Below the pieces are notes generated by a model that was given only the letters and a program-made list of their open reading frames with translations, did no database searches and was not told the origin of the DNA. DNA of 64,000 nt, from the NCBI GenBank assembly GCA_937923255.1, contig CALAIL010000061.1:25764-89763 (forward strand). The letters are read 5' to 3'. The position numbers and the translations under genes were made by a program. The stretch comes from an uncultured Propionivibrio sp. Its GTDB lineage: Bacteria > Pseudomonadota > Gammaproteobacteria > Burkholderiales > Rhodocyclaceae. Shown piece by piece: positions 51,632-59,342 of this stretch (position 1 is the first letter of the stretch; each line of letters starts with the position of its first letter).

Positions 51632-52024
51632 TTAGGCGACGCGCACTTCGATCTTGCGCGGTTTGGCGCGTTCAAGCTTGGGGATGCTCAGTTTGAGTAC
51701 GCCATTGTTGAATTCAGCCTGGATGTTCTCGCGGTCGAGTTCCTTGCCCAGCGAAAACGTCCGGCGGTAGCGCGGCAATTCGACTTCGACGTAGCTGGCT
51801 TCCATATCGGTGGGGATGGGCAGTGCGACTTCACCTTCGATGGACAGCGCTTCCGCATCGACGTGGACGTTCAGCTTGTCTTTCGGCACGCCCGGCAGGT
51901 CGGCATAGAGCGTAATGCCCGCTGCGTCCTCGATGACATCGACGGGCGGCAGCATGGCCGCCGTTTCGGCGTATTCGCTGTCATTTTTCCGTTGCGCGGT
52001 TTCTGTCACCTGATGTTCGTTCAT
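51632..52024 (-). CDS. Small heat-shock protein, Hsp20 family (second gene)
   Basis: The 130-residue chaperone has an alpha-crystallin domain over about residues 28-125, with ADLPGVPKDKLNVHVDAEAL and the family GVLKLSIPK motif near the end. These proteins hold unfolding proteins in soluble oligomers. Immediately upstream, 15 bases away, is a second hsp20; both share the sigma-32-like promoter and the terminator at 51497-51525. The C-terminal I-x-I/V anchor is represented by IEVRV. Confidence 0.93.
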   Translation of the reverse strand: MNEHQVTETAQRKNDSEYAETAAMLPPVDVIEDAAGITLYADLPGVPKDKLNVHVDAEALSIEGEVALPIPTDMEASYVEVELPRYRRTFSLGKELDRENIQAEFNNGVLKLSIPKLERAKPRKIEVRVA

Positions 52025-52039
52025 GATGTTTTCCTTTCT

Positions 52040-52486
52040 TCAGCTTTTTTCAGTGATTTCGACGCGACGCGGCACCGAGGCGGCGCGGCGCTGGATGCTG
52101 ACATGCAGCACGCCGTCCTTGTAGGCGGCCGAGGCGCTTTCCGGATCGATGTCGTCAGGCAGACTGATGGCGCGGCGGTAAGCGCCGCTGATGCGCTCGT
52201 TGATGTGCGTCGCCGCTTTCGCATCCGCCTGGGGCAGTTCGCTGCCGCGTTCGCCCGACAGCGTCAGCACGCCGCGTTCGATCGAAACATCGATACTGGC
52301 CGGGTCAAGCCCCGGCGCAAAGGCGTAGATTTCCACGCTTGTCGGCGTCGTGCCGACATTGAGCGCCGGAAAACCGCTGCGTCCGATACCGCGCAGCGGG
52401 GTGGTCGGGCCAGCATGGCGCAATAGCTGGTGTTGCAGGCGGGCCAGGTCGGCGAACAGGTCGCCGGCAAACAGGGTTCGATACAT
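52040..52486 (-). CDS. Small heat-shock protein, Hsp20 family (first gene)
   Basis: The 148-residue protein has an alpha-crystallin domain over about residues 45-145, with FAPGLDPASIDVSIERGVLT and the YKDGVLHVSIQRR motif. AAGGAGA lies just upstream of the ATG. Two divergent Hsp20 proteins in tandem often co-assemble; that is an inference here. It is the first gene after the heat-shock promoter. Confidence 0.92.
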   Translation of the reverse strand: MYRTLFAGDLFADLARLQHQLLRHAGPTTPLRGIGRSGFPALNVGTTPTSVEIYAFAPGLDPASIDVSIERGVLTLSGERGSELPQADAKAATHINERISGAYRRAISLPDDIDPESASAAYKDGVLHVSIQRRAASVPRRVEITEKS

Positions 52487-52535
52487 TCCATTCTCCTTTC
52501 AGATGGTTTCCGCAGGGGGTGCGGCGTTGACAAGA

Positions 52536-52563
52536 AGATAGGGATATGTTTGGGCTTTTCAAG
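52536..52563 (-). promoter_or_regulatory. Sigma-32-type heat-shock promoter
   Basis: On the minus strand CTTGAAA (52563-52557) is followed after 13 bases by CCCTATCT (52543-52536), close to the RpoH consensus CTTGAAA-N-CCCCATNT. It lies about 50 bases before the first hsp20 ATG, a sensible leader length. Confidence 0.72.
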
Positions 52564-52956
52564 CCCCATGAGCGCCGGTGCGTAGGTGAAAGGCAAGGTC
52601 GGCGGTTGCTTCGCTGCTGCCAATTTCCGTGCACGCTGGTGCGCTGGTGAAAGATCGCCGGGCCGTTACGCGGCGCAATGGTTGCCGCAGCGCTGGCTGC
52701 GGCGTGTTGCTCGAACGCACGGCGTTCGCTGGACAGGAGAAGGCCGATGCCGCGGAAGCTGAATTGATCGGCGTTACGAGTCTTACGAGTCGGGTGGATG
52801 AAGGGCTGACAAGAAATGGAACAGGTGGGGCAGGTGTGCAGGTGGGGCAGGCGGGATCGGAACGATCGAACGACAAAATGGCAGGAACGTTCCGGGTAGA
52901 TGCATTGACGGCCTTGCCGGAAAGGCCCGTTCTGCCTGGGGTGCAGCGCCGCTGTA

Positions 52957-52979
52957 GCCGCCTGTTTACGCGGGTTCCA
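52957..52979 (+). repeat. REP-like unit D (single)
   Basis: AGCCGCCTGTTTACGCGGGT followed by TCC matches the forward unit of clusters A and B over the CCTGTTTACGCGGGTT core. It is a lone copy about 60 bases beyond the stop of the winged-helix-like gene. Confidence 0.62.
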
Positions 52980-53039
52980 GCCATGCGCCATATCTGCTGC
53001 GCGCATCCGGCAATGGCTGCCGGCGCGTGGGTAATTTTT

Positions 53040-53612
53040 TCAGGCTGACTCGTTGATCGTGCGGATAATATCGCGCAGCGCCGCCAGTTTTGCCGGTTGA
53101 CGTTGGCTGATCAATGTCGCCAAGTCTTTCGTCTGCGCGGACAGCTCGGTCTGCGTCTTGCAGGTACGGAAGCGGTCGATCAGCGTTTGTGCCTGCGTGC
53201 CGAAGCAATCCATGCAGAAATCGACCAGCAGGAATCTTGCTTCGGAAATGATGGCCTCATCATGAATGTGCCATTCATCGCGGGCGTGCGCGGTTCTCGC
53301 TCCGGCTGCCGGCATGGCGGGGGCAACGCCATTTGCCGTATGCGCCGCCATGCCAGTATGTACGGGCGGTGCTGCAGACGGCACGGGCGCCGTGCCGTCA
53401 TCCTGGGTAATGAAGCCGTCCCGCATCAACTCATGGAGGATGGTGTACGATTCCTCGGTGGGGAGTACCGATTTATGCAGCAGATCTTGCAAAGTTCGGG
53501 GTTTGCTCAGCAATAGCATGATGCCTCGTTGCCGGAGCCCCAGCCCAACAGTATGGCGCGCTATTTCTTCTGCGCCTTTTTCGGTGACACGCAAAACTGC
53601 CGATGGATTCAT
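53040..53612 (-). CDS. Unknown protein with winged-helix-like N-terminal domain
   Basis: The 190-residue protein starts after an excellent GGGAGGA site. Residues 25-72 look like a winged-helix fold (LRQRGIMLLLSKPRTLQDLL, then ESYTILHELMRDGFITQDDG), followed by a low-complexity Ala/Pro linker and a helical C-terminal half with DFCMDCFG. I do not recognise a named family. It could be a regulator or part of a signalling unit with the chemoreceptor-like gene upstream, 71 bases away on the same strand. Confidence 0.7.
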   Translation of the reverse strand: MNPSAVLRVTEKGAEEIARHTVGLGLRQRGIMLLLSKPRTLQDLLHKSVLPTEESYTILHELMRDGFITQDDGTAPVPSAAPPVHTGMAAHTANGVAPAMPAAGARTAHARDEWHIHDEAIISEARFLLVDFCMDCFGTQAQTLIDRFRTCKTQTELSAQTKDLATLISQRQPAKLAALRDIIRTINESA

Positions 53613-53683
53613 ATTTTCCTCCCGCGTTTCTGAATGATCGGACGGGCTGCATGCGTTGTCAATCGGTTTGATGATCTTCCACG

Positions 53684-54658
53684 CTAAAGTTTGAAGCGGG
53701 CAATCGACTTATTCAGCGCGCCGACGATTCTATGGACTTTGTTGATCGCCAGCAGCAGCGGCGGCAGGGCGTCAAGGGAACGCGTTTCAACATAATTACG
53801 CGTCGCCACGTCGATGGCGGCCATCTGTTTGGATAGGGCGTCGCTGTTTTCCTGAATGGCTGCCGTAATGTTGATCAGCTTCATCTGCATCAGCTTGAGC
53901 GAGGCCATCATGCTGGAGTCGTCATCTTCGGCGAGGTGAATGCTGATATGAAGGTCGCCCTCGGCAATTCTTCGCATGTTTTCGGCGGCCTCATAGGGTT
54001 CGCCGCCCAGCTGCCTGAGAATGTCGGTGCGCATACGGAAGGCGAAAATCGCCACGAAAGCCAGCAGCACGCTGCTGGCTCCCAGGTAGTAGGCCGCTTG
54101 CTGCCAGAAACGCGCGTCGATATCGTCGATGAAGAAGCCGATGCCGACGATCCATCCCCAAGGGTCGAATTTCAGCACGCCGTTGAGTTTCGGGAAACGG
54201 AGGTATTCCGGCTCGCCCGGCTTGAGGGTATCCAGTTCAAGATAGGCTTTATTGTTGGTGCTTGTTTTCAAGCCTTCGCGATAGGCTTCGGTGACGGTGC
54301 GCCCGTCCGGCAGCTTGCCGCCGTCGTCTATTTTGCCTATGCGGCTTTGGATGGGGTGCTGGATGAATCGGTCGCTCGCATAGTCACGGATGAAGTAATA
54401 GTTGCGAACGCCTTGCCGCTGCGCGTTGATCGCTTCGATGGCGTGCCGCTGCGCATCTTCACTGCTCATCTTGCCGCTGACTTCCAGCGCGTGGTAGTGC
54501 TTGATCAGCGAATCGGCAAAATCGAGCGATTGGTTGATATGCGAACGCCGTTCTTCATACAGATTGTGCCGGATCGTATAAAGGCCGAAGCCCGATATGA
54601 CGAGGAGTCCGAGCAGGGAAGCGGTGACGATGATTTGTATTCGGGTTTTCAGATGCAT
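53684..54658 (-). CDS. Chemoreceptor-like sensor (sCache + HAMP) without signalling domain
   Basis: The 324-residue protein has a transmembrane helix at about residues 6-28, a periplasmic single-Cache domain (with YYFIRDYASDRFIQHP and the WGWIVGIGFFIDDIDARF end), a second membrane helix near residues 190-210 and a HAMP-like segment from LGGEPYEAAENMRRIAEGDL. It stops about 90 residues later with no methyl-accepting hairpin, so it cannot bind CheW/CheA in the usual way. The start at 54658 is preferred over an upstream TTG. No transmitter gene adjoins it. It may be a truncated receptor or a sensor for an unknown partner. Confidence 0.8.
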   Translation of the reverse strand: MHLKTRIQIIVTASLLGLLVISGFGLYTIRHNLYEERRSHINQSLDFADSLIKHYHALEVSGKMSSEDAQRHAIEAINAQRQGVRNYYFIRDYASDRFIQHPIQSRIGKIDDGGKLPDGRTVTEAYREGLKTSTNNKAYLELDTLKPGEPEYLRFPKLNGVLKFDPWGWIVGIGFFIDDIDARFWQQAAYYLGASSVLLAFVAIFAFRMRTDILRQLGGEPYEAAENMRRIAEGDLHISIHLAEDDDSSMMASLKLMQMKLINITAAIQENSDALSKQMAAIDVATRNYVETRSLDALPPLLLAINKVHRIVGALNKSIARFKL

Positions 54659-55334
54659 GATGTACCCCAACAAGCTGGTTCATTGATCCAATCAATATGA
54701 AATTTAATGATGGATTACAGTATTGCCAATATTGCAACGGCAGGCCTGAGAAACCAGCGTACCGTCGTAATTTGCACGTAATGGCCTTGTGTGCCCGAAC
54801 CTTTGAGCGCATAACCATTGCCATCATATATCGGGGAATTGCTCCTCAAATCAAGACCTGGGTGACGATGAGTAAAAAAATCTGACGGATGTGGCTTTAT
54901 TGCAGGGTTATTGCAGGGTATTTGTGCCTATAGCGTTGCCGCCAAGAGGGGCCGGCCGGCAGATTGTTCTGGTGGTTCCGTATGTGTTTTCCGTACAAAT
55001 ACGTGGTAAAACAAGCGCTTATATTTTTGGCGCGATATTGGACTCGGAGAAAAGCGGCTTAAACCGGGGTGTATGCACACAAAACGCATCCCTTGATCGG
55101 AGTTGAGCGCAGGTTCACGGGTGTGCAGCGGATTACCGCGCTGTACCGAGGCAAAATCGAGATGTGCGCGGGTGTGCAGGCACAGGAGTTCAAGGCGGCT
55201 CGGCATCGGCGAGGAAGTGCGAGTGTGCGGGCGCGCGGGGGTACGGGTGCGCCGGGCATCGCCCCGTCGCCGTGCTAAACGGGCTTTTCATCGGCTCTTA
55301 ATTTGACGATAAGATATTAATTTTTATCAGATTT
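54659..55334. other. Long intergenic region between divergent sensor and comEC
   Basis: These 676 bases hold no gene I can support; several short open frames here have no ribosome-binding site or recognisable sequence. A direct repeat TTATTGCAGGG / TATTGCAGGG lies near 54898-54919. The last 40 bases before comEC are AT-rich and could hold its promoter. Confidence 0.5.
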
Positions 55335-58310
55335 ATGCGATTCTCCAAGTTCGCCATTCTGTCCTTCGCCGCGGGTGTTCTCTGCCTGCAAATGCAGGCG
55401 CATCTGCCTTCGCTGGCGATGATTCTGCTTCTGGCGGGCGTGGTGGGCACCGCTGTGTTGGCGGGCGTCATGAGCATGCGCAGAAAGCGCGCGTCAGGTC
55501 AGGCGCGTCTGGGCGAGACGCCAGGCAAGGCGCGCCGGCCGTTTATGCCGGAGCGCATGGCTTTACTTGGCGTTGGTTTTGCGCTGCTCGCCTTTACGCT
55601 GGGTTTTGCCTGGGCCGGCTGGCGGGCGCATCTGCGTCTGGCGGATGCTCTGCCGGCCGAGTGGGAAGGGCGCGATGTGACGCTGACGGGCATCGTCGCC
55701 GCTTTGCCGCATCGTTTTGCGCGGGGCGAGCGTTTCGAGTTGACGGTCGAGTCGGTGCAGACACTCGGCGCGCATGTGCCAAAACACCTCCAGTTGACCT
55801 GGTATGACGGGCGTTCTGGGCGGGATGCACGTGCTCAGGGAGAAAACAGGCGCCGAGAAGACAGTGGGGAAAATAGCCGGCGCGGGGGCGATAACAGCAC
55901 AGAGAATCCGTCCGCCGAGGCGGTGCGCACTGCGCGCGTGTATACCGTAAATTCGGGCGCGGAACAGGGAGAAAAACCAGCTGTGGCACTGGCTGCCGCT
56001 TCACTATCGGCTACGGCGGCCGCAGATTCTGGCGCGGGTTCGGGAGCGGATTCGGGCATCAATTCCGTCGCGCGTTCCCCTATCAGCCAGACTGCCGGTG
56101 TTGCTCTTGCTCCGCCCGCGACCACCCATCGGGCGACTGATGACGCTTCCGACCCGTTGGGGGCGGCGAATCCACCTGCGTCGCTGGCACGGGCGGCCAG
56201 CGGACGTTTGCATCCGGGCGAACGCTGGCGGCTGACCGTGCGCTTACGGCGGCCGCACGGCAATGCCAATCCGCAGGGCTTTGATTACGAGGCATGGCTG
56301 CTGGAGCGCAATATCCGTGCGCTGGGCGCGGTGAGGCCGGGCAAGCCGGCGGGCAATGGCGCCGACAGCGATGCTGGGGGCGGCGGCAATAGGCGGCTCG
56401 ATGCTTTCGTCGTGCGTCCCGGTTATCTGGTCGAGCGCCTGCGCGAGGCGGTGCGTGACCGCTTTGTTGCCGCACTGCCCGATGCGCCGTATCGCGGCGT
56501 GCTGGTGGCGCTGGCCATCGGCGATCAGCGCGCGATTCCCAGTGCGCAATGGACGCTTTTCAACCGCACGGGCGTAACACATCTGGTGTCGATCAGCGGC
56601 CTGCACGTGACGATGCTGGCGGCCTTGTTCGCGGGGCTGGTGGGCTGGCTGTGGCGGCGCAGCGAGTGCCTGATGCTGCGTCTACCCGCGCCCAAAGCCG
56701 CTTTGCTGGCGGGCGGGCTGGTCGCCTGTGCGTATGCCTTGCTGGCGGGCTTCGAGGTGCCGGTGCAACGGACGCTGTACATGTTGAGCGTGGCGGTGCT
56801 TGCCCTGTGTTCCGGCCGTAATTTCGGTTCCGGCAGAATTTTGCTGGCGGCGCTGTTCGTCGTATTGCTCATCGATCCGTGGGCTGTGCTGTCCATCGGT
56901 TTTTGGCTCTCGTTTGGCGCGGTCGCCGCATTGCTGTATGCGGGCGGCACGCGCCTCAGGCAGCCTGAGCGGCCTGCCGGAGTCGCGCGTTGGCGTGCGC
57001 TGGCGCTGCATTGGGGCGCGGCGCAGTGGGCGGTGACGGTTGCGGGGCTGCCTTTGCTGCTGCTCTTCTTCCAGCAGTTTTCGCTGGTTTCCCCGCTAGC
57101 CAATGCTCTGGCGATTCCTGTCGTCAGCCTGCTGATTACGCCGTTGACGCTGCTTTGCGCCGTATTGCCCTGGTCATGGCTACTACACGTCGATCACTGG
57201 CTGCTGGCGCAGTTGATGGCCGTGCTGCACGAATTGTCCGCCTGGCCGGTCTGGCAACAGCCCGCGCCGCCACTGTGGGCGATATTGCTGGCGCTGGGCG
57301 GCGTCGCCGGGCTGCTCTTGCCGCGCGGTTTTCCGGCATGCTGGCTGGGCAGCCTGTTGCTCTTGCCGGCACTGCTCTGGCAGGCGCCGAGGCCGCCGGC
57401 GGGCGAAGCCTGGGTCGATGTGCTGGATGTCGGGCAGGGTTTGGCGGTCGCCGTGCGCACGGCGACGCACAATCTGCTCTACGATGCCGGACCGCGCTAC
57501 AGCGCCGAGGCGGATGCCGGGCAGCGCGTCGTGGCGCCGTTTCTGCGTGCGGCGGGCATCGGACGGCTCGATGTACTGCTCATTTCGCACAGCGATACCG
57601 ACCATGCGGGGGGACTGGCTTCGATTCAGGCGTCGCTGCCGGTCGCGCGCCTGCTCTCTTCGGCACCGGCTGCTTTTGGCGGCGAAGCCTGCGCAGTGGG
57701 GCAGCATTGGACGTGGGACGGCGTGCGATTCAGTCTCTTGCATCCGGATGAAGCCGTGTATGCCGACACATCGGCTCAGCCGAATCATTTGAGCTGCGTG
57801 CTGAAAATCGAAGCCGCCGGAAGCCGCGCCCTGCTGACCGGCGACATCGACGCGGCGGCGGAAGCTCGTCTGCTGGCGCGGGAAGCGAAGCGAAATGGCG
57901 GGAAGAGTGAAGAAAGAAGCGAAGAAAAAAGCGGAGAAAAAAACAGGGAAGAAGGCGCCGGCGCAGAGATACGCCCGACGGCGGATGCGGCAAACGGTAC
58001 GTCGGCAAAGGGCTTGTTGGCGGCATTTCCGACGTTGCGCAGCGAGGTCATTATTGCCCCGCATCACGGCAGCCGCAGGTCGTCGACACGGCCTTTCCTC
58101 GCGGCTGTCGACGCACATGAAGCCGTGTTTTCGGCGGGATACCGCAATGCTTTCGGGCATCCGCATACGGAAACACTGGCGCGCTACGCCGCGCGGGGCA
58201 GCCGGATCTGGCGAACCGATACCGGCGGCGCGATACATATACGGCTGGCGGCGCGCGCCGAAGTCTCGTCGTGGCGGCAGGTTCGCCGGCGTTACTGGCA
58301 AATGCCCTAA
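55335..58310 (+). CDS. comEC: ComEC/Rec2 DNA-uptake channel
   Basis: ComEC is the inner-membrane channel that imports single-stranded DNA during natural transformation. The 991-residue protein has N-terminal membrane helices, an OB-like DUF4131 region, the competence domain (about residues 370-690) with HLVSISGLHVTMLAALFAG, and a C-terminal metallo-beta-lactamase-like domain with SHSDTDHAGG near residue 750 and HHGSRRSS. It is longer than typical because of a low-complexity insert at about residues 165-290 and a charged insert at about 848-895. No ribosome-binding site is obvious. It is alone in its neighbourhood. Confidence 0.93.
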   Translation: MRFSKFAILSFAAGVLCLQMQAHLPSLAMILLLAGVVGTAVLAGVMSMRRKRASGQARLGETPGKARRPFMPERMALLGVGFALLAFTLGFAWAGWRAHLRLADALPAEWEGRDVTLTGIVAALPHRFARGERFELTVESVQTLGAHVPKHLQLTWYDGRSGRDARAQGENRRREDSGENSRRGGDNSTENPSAEAVRTARVYTVNSGAEQGEKPAVALAAASLSATAAADSGAGSGADSGINSVARSPISQTAGVALAPPATTHRATDDASDPLGAANPPASLARAASGRLHPGERWRLTVRLRRPHGNANPQGFDYEAWLLERNIRALGAVRPGKPAGNGADSDAGGGGNRRLDAFVVRPGYLVERLREAVRDRFVAALPDAPYRGVLVALAIGDQRAIPSAQWTLFNRTGVTHLVSISGLHVTMLAALFAGLVGWLWRRSECLMLRLPAPKAALLAGGLVACAYALLAGFEVPVQRTLYMLSVAVLALCSGRNFGSGRILLAALFVVLLIDPWAVLSIGFWLSFGAVAALLYAGGTRLRQPERPAGVARWRALALHWGAAQWAVTVAGLPLLLLFFQQFSLVSPLANALAIPVVSLLITPLTLLCAVLPWSWLLHVDHWLLAQLMAVLHELSAWPVWQQPAPPLWAILLALGGVAGLLLPRGFPACWLGSLLLLPALLWQAPRPPAGEAWVDVLDVGQGLAVAVRTATHNLLYDAGPRYSAEADAGQRVVAPFLRAAGIGRLDVLLISHSDTDHAGGLASIQASLPVARLLSSAPAAFGGEACAVGQHWTWDGVRFSLLHPDEAVYADTSAQPNHLSCVLKIEAAGSRALLTGDIDAAAEARLLAREAKRNGGKSEERSEEKSGEKNREEGAGAEIRPTADAANGTSAKGLLAAFPTLRSEVIIAPHHGSRRSSTRPFLAAVDAHEAVFSAGYRNAFGHPHTETLARYAARGSRIWRTDTGGAIHIRLAARAEVSSWRQVRRRYWQMP

Positions 58311-58446
58311 GCGGAACGGCCATAAGTAGCCACAAGCGCGCGAAAGGCGCGAGTCGGCAGGAAGTCTGCAACGACGCCGTAAAGTTTGGTCTTGCCCTAC
58401 CGTTTGCGATGTGCCGTAGCGTTATTAACGATTGGCAGACCTGCCC

Positions 58447-58472
58447 GCAAACGCCCAATCGACGCGGGCTGC
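58447..58472 (+). repeat. REP-like unit E (single)
   Basis: GCAAACGCCCAATCGACGCG followed by GGCTGC closely matches the forward unit of cluster C. It lies about 140 bases after comEC. The flanking 58311-58760 stretch shows no gene. Confidence 0.62.
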
Positions 58473-58764
58473 AGAGGCGGTGACCGTGACAGGCAGCGCC
58501 ATTTTTGACCGCCAGCAGATTTCTCCGATTGTTCCCCGATTGGCTGTCGGTGGCTGGATGTGTTTGGGCGGGCACGCAGACCCGGCGGGTCGGGCGGTCA
58601 GATCAGCGTGTATCGTCAGGCTGTTTCAATCAGCCTGCATGGATTTCTTGCCGACTGCGAGATGATGGAAAAAGAAAAAAGTGAAGGGTACAAAAGCCCG
58701 AAGGCCTGAAAGCCTGAAAAGGCGGAAAGAACGAGGGAAAGGTAATAATAAAGACAAATAAAAA

Positions 58765-58784
58765 TGCCCCCTGAAAAGGGGGCA
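58765..58784 (-). terminator. Intrinsic terminator in the comEC-LysR gap
   Basis: TGCCCCC (58765-58771) and GGGGGCA (58778-58784) form a seven-base GC-rich stem with a six-base loop. Read on the minus strand it is followed by TTTTTATTT. No annotated gene ends here, so it marks an unlisted minus-strand transcript. Confidence 0.8.
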
Positions 58785-58930
58785 AAGGAGGTGCAAAAGA
58801 GGAGAGGTGGGATACCTGAACCGGCAGGCCTGAAAATAAGGGCTATGGGCAAGGCCAAAACGTCGCCCATAGCCCCAACAGGTACACGTGGAAAAAATCT
58901 TTCAGGGCGGGCCGATTGTGGTACATAGAT
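58765..58930 (-). ncRNA. Candidate structured small RNA or 3' UTR
   Basis: On the minus strand an 11-base perfect hairpin (GGGCTATGGGC type, arms 58840-58850 and 58865-58875) is enclosed by an outer pair TACCTG and CAGGTA, and an alternative pairing CCTGAAA with TTTCAGG is possible. About 60 bases later an intrinsic terminator closes the unit. No coding sequence fits the structure. It could be a free small RNA or the 3' end of the small membrane-peptide message upstream. I do not recognise a known RNA family, and the 5' end is a guess. Confidence 0.4.
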
Positions 58931-59028
58931 GATGAAGAATACGTCTGGAATGTCTGGAAAGTGTTGAAAATACTGGCTGCCGTAGCGTTTGTGGAGGCGG
59001 CGGCTATGCCTGTCATTGCTGACGGCTG

Positions 59029-59163
59029 TCAGTGAGCGTTGTGTTCGAGAATCTGGCTATCTGCCGCGTGATGATCGGGCGCGTGATTGACCAGCATCGT
59101 CGCCAGACCGAGGCCGATAATGTAGGCAAGAATCAGAACGGAGCGAACGATGCGGATTTTCAT
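59029..59163 (-). CDS. 44-residue membrane peptide with histidine-rich tail
   Basis: An ATG at 59163 preceded by CGAGGATC, a good ribosome-binding site seven bases away, opens a 44-codon frame ending TGA at 59029. Residues 1-7 are basic, 8-25 form one hydrophobic helix (VLILAYIIGLGLATMLV), and the 18-residue tail holds five histidines (27, 31, 32, 41, 44) and several acids. That layout suits an inner-membrane peptide with a periplasmic metal-binding tail. It is divergent from the LysR gene. I know no family for it; reality is supported by the site, the composition and the downstream terminator. Confidence 0.55.
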   Translation of the reverse strand: MKIRIVRSVLILAYIIGLGLATMLVNHAPDHHAADSQILEHNAH

Positions 59164-59342
59164 GATAGATCCTCGGTAAAGGCGTCTTCTTGCGGTGCGC
59201 TTCAGACTGTGTTCAGACTACGGCATTTGGCCGGAAGTGGACTTCAGGAAACTTCAGGAAGTTCGAATGGCAGGGAGTCTATCCGTTTTTTCTTCGTTTA
59301 CAATAAACACAACGGAAATTTTTTATTAAGTTTATTTTAATA

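Larger units (their letters stand above)
52487..53039. other. Intergenic region upstream of hsp20 pair
   Basis: Besides the promoter and one REP-like unit at 52957-52979 (listed separately), this 553-base gap has GC-rich, mildly repetitive sequence such as two CTTACGAGT copies near 52780 and two GGTGGGGCAGG copies near 52830-52850. I see no convincing gene. Confidence 0.5.

Noticed and set aside
58616..58870. An 84-codon minus-strand hydrophobic frame
   Set aside because: It runs straight through the intrinsic terminator at 58765-58784 and starts inside the 58840-58875 hairpin, so an RNA structure explains the sequence better.
58765..58930. Known RNA families (6S RNA, tmRNA, SRP RNA, RNase P RNA, cobalamin or fluoride riboswitch) for the structured region
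   Set aside because: None of their hallmark sequences or closing helices could be found; left as an unnamed candidate.
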